64,000 bases of DNA from Cyanophora paradoxa (Eukaryota; Glaucocystophyceae; Cyanophorales; Cyanophoraceae): contig QPMI01000010.1 of the NCBI GenBank assembly GCA_004431415.1, positions 372,001 through 436,000 of the forward strand. Reading direction: 5' to 3'. Each line of letters starts with the position of its first letter. Positions within the stretch are counted from its first letter, which is position 1. The position numbers and the translations under genes are program-made. The notes beneath the pieces were generated by a model. The model was not told the DNA's origin and did not search any database. It saw nothing but the letters and a program-made list of their open reading frames with translations. This document shows, piece by piece, positions 57,901 to 64,000 of this stretch.

Positions 57901-58130
57901 CCTGCCGGCCTGCCGCCAGCTGCAGCCTACATGTACACTGCAGCTGCAGCGCCGGCGCCACTGGGCCATGCCAAGCGACTTCACCGCGGCCCGGCCCGGT
58001 CGCGCGGCGCCGGCCGGCGCGCGGCGCGCGCCGCGGCCGCAGTGCGCAGCGACGTCGATGCGCGGCTCGCGATCGCCTATTTACATACGGCGCGGCCGAT
58101 CGCGAGCCGCGGCGCGCGGTTATTCCGGAT
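57901..58130 (+). repeat. Dispersed repeat, copy 2
   Basis: Second copy of the 57479-57680 block, about 450 bp downstream and in the same orientation. It is longer by an insertion rich in GCTGCAG and CATGTACA before the common GCCATGCCAAGCG core. Confidence 0.75.
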
Positions 58131-59082
58131 CCAGCCGCGGCCGCGGCCGCGGCCGCGGGCCGGCCGACTCGGCGAGCGGTTTGAAACTTTGCATGCGACG
58201 CGTACTTTGCCGGCGCCCCGGCCCGGCCCGCGGCTGCTGCTGCCGGCTGCCGGCCGCCGTACGCGTGCATGCGCACGAAGCCACCCGGCGCCCGGTTTAA
58301 TACTAGGGGCCCGGCCGCGTTTGGCGCGCCGGGGGTGCAAGGGGGGAATCGGGATCTAATGAAAGAGTAGTAGTGGCACGAACATGCACGGGGCAGATGT
58401 AGATCGACCCCGCCGGGCCGGCCCAGCGCGCGCGGCAGGTTGAAGTGTAAAGATAAACACAGATTGAGTGGCGGGGCGCACGCGGGGCGCCGAATGAGCG
58501 GACAAGCGGCACTGTCGCGTGCGGGATTAGTGTGGAAGCACGCGGGGAGGCTCCCGGTCGAGCGTGGCTCGACGGGGCTCAGTGGATCACGAGGGATCGC
58601 TGTCGCTTCTGTAGTATTGCAAGTAACACTGTATCCCTAATGAATCAGGTGTACCCGGACAGGCCCGGCGTACCCGTAGTAGCCATAATAAGAGGTGGCC
58701 GAGGCGTACTGACGCCGACGTCGGCCCTAGCAGCGCGTAGGCTGCACTAGCAACTAGCAGCACGAAGGCTGCACTATCTAGCTCCGCTGAGCTCCGCATG
58801 CACGATAATCATGTATGCGACAGGCACGTCGTACGCAGCACGCGAACTATAGCTAGTCTGCTGTCCGGCCCGGCGGGTGCCGATCGCAACAAGAGCGCCG
58901 AGCGCCCGGCCCGGCCGGCGTGCTCGGCAGGCACACGCGGTTCTGCAATATAAGCTCGATATAAGCTCGATATAAGCGCAGCAAGAAAGTACCGTAGTAC
59001 GGTCTAGATCTGGCCGGCCGGGCGTGCTCGGCTGCGATCAGCTGCAGCGGCGCAGGCAGCAACGCAAGCAGTTTCTAGGCGG

Positions 59083-59256
59083 AAATCTAGAGGAGACGTT
59101 GACCGTCGGACAGGTAGAGAGAAGTGGTTCCATGCAGAACCGCGCAACGAAGAGCAAGGCGAAAGCGACGCACTGCGAGGAAGCCGAAATCTAGAGGAGA
59201 CAGCGAGGGAGAACTGGTTCCATGCAGAACCGCGCAAGCAATTCGAAGACCGGAGT
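59083..59256 (+). repeat. Tandem repeat with GTTCCATGCAGAAC core
   Basis: GAAATCTAGAGGAGAC and GGTTCCATGCAGAACCGCGC each occur twice, about 105 and 92 bp apart, giving two diverged tandem units. GGTTCCATGCAGAACC is nearly palindromic. Confidence 0.7.
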
Positions 59257-60716
59257 TAGAGAGAAGTGAGTTTTCCCCTCGAAAACCACTTTTTCCCCTC
59301 GAATTCGACGCTCGAAAGTCGAGAGCTGACCGGTCCACCGAGCCAATCGGAAGACGAATAACCAACATTTTCGTTGCAGACTGGCCCTCGAAAACGGCCT
59401 CATAGAAAAATTTTGGCTGAAGCGAGGGAACGGGAAGCAAGGGGGTCCCCTTCCCCCCTTGCAATATATTCGGCCTGATCTGAGCGACTGCGCATGCGCG
59501 CCGCGGCGCGAGGTTTCATGATCATGATCGATATCAGCGCGACGTGCACGTGTGACGTGCACGTGTAATGATCAGCACTGCGGCGACCGCCCGGCGGCCG
59601 TCCCGACCATACTATGATATGCATCGGCTGGAGTCTAGACTTGAGATGATAGGGACCGGATCGCGATCGGGAGCAAGCCTTCTTTGATTTCCTCAGCGGC
59701 TGGCCCAGTCACTGAGTGGCCACGCGTACCTGCAGCTGGCAGCCGCTGAGCTCTAGAGTGCTTAAGCTTATAAATTAGCTATAGTGCTGGTGGCCATTGA
59801 TCATGAGCCCGCGGCCCGGCGGCCTTCCGGGTTCGGGAACACGAATTTGGGATTTGATCCAGACACATGCATGATGTTTGATTCGGAGCTTGTTCGAATT
59901 CACAGGCCTTGGCGGGCCCGGGGGGGGGGGGCTGCGGGGGCTGGCCCCGGGCGCTATATAGCTACCGCTACCAATACCACTCAACCGTTGAACTACGCAC
60001 CACCGGGAATTACTAGTACTGACTGGGCTACCAGGGCTACAATGTACTGTACGCGCACATCATGGCATGTCTCAGGATCAAACTTGAAAGCTCGAACTTG
60101 AACTTCGGAAAATTCATCCATATTCGAGTGATGTCGGACTTAGCTATAGCTAGCGCTATAGGCTGATTATAACGCGCAACTAAATCTGATCATGAAGCAC
60201 GTTACTAAGTTACACGCAGGTTTATATGAGCGATCATGTATCATAGTATCGCGAGCTCGAGCTACGAAAATGAATTCGAAAAGAAAGAAGCATAACACAA
60301 AATAATCAGGACATATGCGACCTAGTCCTCCATTATAAACCCCAATACTATAATACACTGTGATTTGCAAGTTGTAATATTGCTACTACCAGGCTATGTA
60401 GATCTGCAAGGCTACAGGCTTAGGGAATGTGCCCCCGCAAATATCGTTCAAAACAAGGGCCAGAAAGCCTCTGGCACTGAGCATGAAATGAAATGAGTCA
60501 GAGTCTACATATAATACTAAACCGTGGCCCCGCCGGGCCGGCCGCCGGGCCGCCGGGCCGCCGGGCGGGGCCGGCGCCCGCGCGAACTCCGCAGTCGACC
60601 TCCGGTGATCCCGCGCCCGCCAGCGAATTGAAAGCGGGCGCGAGCGCCGTGGGAATGAGGAATGGGGAATGGGGAGCCACCCCCCCTGAATCTCATGATC
60701 AAGGCCGGGCCTAGGC

Positions 60717-63700
60717 CTAGGCCTGCCGGCCGAGGCCGAGGCCGAGGCCGAGGCGTGCGCGGACGACGGCGATCAAATTGTCGATCTGCAGGGGCGTGGA
60801 CGGGGCGTGGAAGTCGTCCATGCCGGCCGCCGCGCACGCCTCCCGGTCCTCCCGCGTGCAGTTCGCCGAGAGCGCCACGATCGGCAGCGGCCCCGGCGGC
60901 AGCGACCCGTCCGCCTCCAGCCGCCGGATCTCCTCCGCCGCCCCCAGCCCGTCCAGCACCGGCATCTGCACGTCCTGTACCCCCCGTAGCTATTGTTAGC
61001 CCGGGGGGGGAGGAAGGGGGGGGGGAAGAAGGCGCGCCATGAGGCAGAGGTGGAAGGGGTCGGAGTGCTGGCGGCTCAGGAGGGCGTCGACGGCCTGGCG
61101 CCCGTCGTGGACGATGCGGAAGCGGCAGCCGGTCCGCGCGAGCAGCTTGGAGAGGACCAGACAGTTGAACGCGTTGTCCTCCGCGCACAGGATGTTCGCC
61201 TCCTCGATGCGCGTCGGGCGACCGTTCCCCGATGGCGGAGGCGGCGACGGGGGCGGGGGCGGGGCCACGGCGGACAGCACCAGGTCGATGGAGAGAACGG
61301 GCGCCGGCTGGTCGCGGGGGGGTAGGACGAGAGAGAGGGGGGGGGAGGCGGGAGGATGCCCGCTGCGCCTTCGCCTCCGCCCCCGCCCCCGCCCCCGCCT
61401 CTGCCTTCGCCTCCGCCTTCGCCCCAGTACTAGTCGCACCGTCGGCCTTCGACCCGGAGCCGGGACCGGGGCCCGGGCCGGGGCCGAAGCCGGCTGCCGG
61501 GGCCTCCAGGGCGTCCAGGCAAGCCAGCAGCGCCTCCGCCTCTGCCACGCGGACCGGCGTCGTGAGCTCGAGCGGCGGGTACCCCGCTCCCGACCCCTTC
61601 CCCTCCCCCGCCTCCTCCTCCCGCCTCCGGCCCCGCGGCCACACCACGACCAGCGGCACCGGCGCGCGCCGGTGGGGCGCCGCCGGGAGCGCCCTGTACC
61701 CCAAGAGCCCCTCCGGGCGGGCCGCCCCCAGCGACAGGACCGCCACCGTGCGCCCCGCCGACGTCGACGTCGTACCCCCCGCGGGGGCGTCCCCCACCTC
61801 CGCGTCGGCGTCGGCGTAGGAGGGGTACAGGGCGATGCCGGGGCGGGGCCGGCGCTGCCGGGCGCAGGCGGCCTGCAGGCTCTCCGAGACCGATTGGGTG
61901 AAGGCGGGCGGTCCGACCACCGCGAAGCGCAGCGCGGGCGACCCGCCGGCTTCCTCGTCCTCCTGCCCCTGGTCCGGCGCCTCGCCCGTACCCCTCTCCG
62001 CAGCGCGCAGGGGTATCGAGAAGTGGAATCTGATGGAGGGGGGCGTGCGGTGAGACTCGAGGAGAGGGGCGCAGGCGGAAGGCTCGGGGGGGTACTGGGG
62101 CGCGCCGCGAGCCCTTGTCGGGCCAGCTCTCCACGCCGATGGAGCCCCCGAGCTCGTTGATGATCGCCGCTGAAAGCGCCAGGCCCAGCCCTGCACCGGC
62201 CGGCCCCCGACAGAGGCGCAGCAGGCCTCGAGCTTAGGGCGGGAGGGGTGCCCGCGCCGGTGCCGCCGAAGCGGCGGGTGATGGTGGCGTCGGCCTGCGC
62301 GAAGGGGCGGAAGAGCTTCTTGACGTTCTCCGGAGAGATCCCTGTGCCCCCGGGCCCCGGCCGCCGGTTCAAGCGGGTTCGAATGAGGGCCCGGGCCGGG
62401 GCGAGGCGAGGGAGGGTACCGATGCCCTCGTCGGTGACGACGAACTCTAGCCACTCGCGATCGAACGCGTACCCCTCCCGGGAGGCCGGGGCGGGGAACG
62501 CGCGCCCCGGGCGAGGGGGCGCGTATGGCTCGGGCGTGTCGAGCCTCAAGGCGAAGCGCCGCGGCGAGACGGATCCGGAGGCGTCCGCTGAATCAGCGTC
62601 GGACTCGACCGGGGGCGACGCGGAGCGGCCTCGGCCTAAGGCCAAAGCCGAAGCCGAGGTGAGTGAGCCGCCGCGGCGGCCGAGGCGCCGGCGCGAGCGA
62701 GCGGGGCGGGGGGGCGGACCGAAAGCCGCCTCGCGACGGCGGGGCCAGGGCGGAGCCGGCGACTCGGCGCGGACGTCGACGCGGGACCGGTGGCTCGGCT
62801 CTCCCGGGCCCGCTCCCGAGCCCGGCTCCTGATCCGGATCTAGGCCCAGGGGACCAGAGGCCACGCGGGGGCCGGAGAGGATCCGGCGGAAGGAGGAGAA
62901 GGCGCGCGGGCGGAGGCCTAGGGGCGCCGACGGGGGGCGGGATCCGGACCCGAACCCGTACCCGGCATCGGGGCGGCCGCGGGGCGCGGGGGGACCGTTC
63001 CTCCCGGACCCATTCCCCCGCAGGCGGACCTCGACGAAGACCGTTCCCCCGCGCTTGCTGAACTTGATCGCGTTCGAGGCGAGGTTGATCTGCGCGCCGC
63101 GCGCGCGCGCGGATCATCGGACCGACGGCCGCGTTCAAGCAGCGGCCTTTGAGCCTTAGCTCCAGGCAGCAGCTCTGACGGCCGCTGGCGCAGCTCTAGG
63201 CCTCTCGGCCCCTAGGCTAAGCTCCAAGCAGCTCTGACGGCCGCTGCAGCTGGGCGGGGCGGGGGCGGGGCTAAGCTCCAAGCAGCTAAGCTCCAAGCTG
63301 GGCGCAGCGCACCAGGACCTGGCGGAGGCGCACGGGGTCGCCCAGGACGCGCGCCGGCACCTCCGGCGACAGCCTCGTCAGCAGCTCCACGCCTGCCGGC
63401 GCGCGCGCTCTCAGCTGAGCTCGGCTGAGCATCGGGGCCTCTGGGCGCTGGCGGACCCTGCTGCTGGGCGGCCATGACGAGGAGGTCGGCCGAGTCCTCG
63501 AGGCAGCGCCGCAGCTCGAACTCGGTCTCCTCCAGCACCAGCTTGCCCGACTGCACCTTCTCCCAGTCCAGGATGTTGCTCACGATCTCGACCAGCGACT
63601 CGCCGGCCTTGGCGATCAGCTCCGCGAACTCGCGCTGCTCCGCAGTGAGTCCCGTGTCCCGCAGCAGCGCCGCGCAGCCGACGATGCCCTGCGAGGGATT

Positions 63701-64000
63701 AGGGCCGGAGAACAGGGGCGGGTTGAGGCGGCGCGGACGTTGAGCGGGGTACGGATCTCGTGGCTCATGTTGCGGACGAACTCGGAGCGGAGTCCGTTAA
63801 GGCTACGGGCCTCCTGGTAGTGGTGCGCGAGCCCCAGCACGATCGAGTCGTAGAAGATCGATTCGATCTCCGCCAGCTCCTTCAGCTGCAGGGCCCGAAG
63901 GCGGGCCAGGACCCGCAGCCACGCCCGGCGCAGCGCGCGCAGGACCCGCCGCAGAACCGGGCAGCGCCGCCCGTCGCAGTCCTCTGCGCGGCCGCGGGAC
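60717..64000 (-). CDS. Hybrid sensor histidine kinase (5' end beyond window)
   Basis: Two-component hybrid kinase, truncated at the right edge so any sensor domain is unseen. From 64000 leftward: a basic amphipathic stretch (VLRRVLRALRRAWLRVLARL), KELAEIESIFYDSIV, then HisKA with NMSHEIRTPLN (phospho-acceptor His). Next GIVGCAALLRDTGLTAEQ and NILDWEKVQSGKLVLEE. HATPase motifs follow: INLASNAIKFSKRGGTVFVEV (N box), DEGIG (G1), ENVKKLFRPFAQADATITRR with FGGTG, and NELGGSIGVESWPDKGS. A Pro/Ala-rich linker precedes the receiver: NILCAEDNAFNCLVLSKLL, then LCLM joined by a GC-AG intron to DVQMPVLDG (phospho-acceptor Asp). The usual KP near the end is replaced (DDFHAPSTP). The stop is at 60717. Confidence 0.92.
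60975..61037 (-). other. GC-AG intron in the kinase receiver domain
   Basis: The minus-strand exon ends CTCATG and the intron starts GCGCGC, ending TACAG before GACGTGCAGATG. The splice rebuilds LCLM-DVQMPVLDG, a standard receiver core, so the boundary is well supported. The length is 63 nt. Confidence 0.75.

Larger units (their letters stand above)
57090..60716. other. Intergenic region with duplicated blocks
   Basis: No exon is recognised between the HSF start and the kinase 3' end. It contains a diverged 150-200-bp direct repeat (57.5/57.9 kb), a tandem repeat at 59.1 kb, GATC-rich palindromes and a pure-GC patch at 60525-60575. Confidence 0.45.

Noticed and set aside
1-64000. CRISPR array, prokaryotic operon or viral integration
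   Set aside because: There are no regularly spaced identical repeats, no Shine-Dalgarno or operon structure, and no viral structural or polymerase motif; all strong genes are intron-bearing eukaryotic families.

Overview
The window is nuclear DNA from a GC-rich eukaryote. Coding potential is broken into short exons joined by GT-AG and some GC-AG introns with C-rich, often homopolymeric interiors. Proteins come from typical eukaryotic families: PMS2, FAN1, tafazzin, LDAH, heat shock factor, sigma-class GST, and a REJ-like surface protein. A hybrid sensor histidine kinase next to these points to a microbial eukaryote (protist or alga) rather than an animal. The donor pattern GTGCGC/GTACCC with occasional GCGCGC would suit a high-GC alga such as a haptophyte, but I cannot assign a lineage from sequence alone.

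Layout, left to right. 1-1.86 kb: no gene recognised. 2.6-5.0 kb (-): patatin-like phospholipase whose 3' end is duplicated. 5.4-9.3 kb (+): unrecognised multi-exon gene(s). 9.3-11.3 kb: mostly non-coding, with a pyrimidine-rich stretch ending in a TTCG hairpin. 11.3-20.9 kb (+): long surface-protein-like gene with beta-propeller-like repeats, a Ser/Pro stalk and a REJ/PKD-like region. 21.4-25.0 kb (-): unrecognised RS-rich, coiled-coil gene. 25.8-29.8 kb (+): PMS2. 29.8-31.3 kb: intergenic with a SINE flanked by 13-bp target-site duplications. 31.3-33.0 kb (-): weak gene candidate. 33.0-35.7 kb: repeat-rich intergenic block with a 163-bp terminal-inverted-repeat element. 35.7-38.1 kb (-): tafazzin with a long extension. 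38.3-43.2 kb (+): FAN1, divergent from tafazzin across about 150 bp. 43.8-49.8 kb (-): a two-gene cassette present twice in tandem. 50.1 kb (-): tRNA-Asp(GTC). 50.6-52.5 kb (+): LDAH. 52.9-54.2 kb (+): sigma-class GST. 54.9-57.1 kb (-): HSF. 57.1-60.7 kb: intergenic with duplicated blocks. 60.7-64.0 kb (-): hybrid histidine kinase, cut by the window edge.

Functionally, PMS2 and FAN1 both act in DNA repair, and in animals FAN1 binds the MutL-alpha complex that contains PMS2. Patatin, tafazzin and LDAH all act on lipids. HSF and the kinase are regulatory. The most novel item is the duplicated cassette at 43.8-49.8 kb. It pairs an unknown conserved protein with an acidic, nuclear-looking protein carrying PIDLE motifs. 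Gene spans are given from first to last supportable exon; exon boundaries are stated only where homology and splice signals agree.
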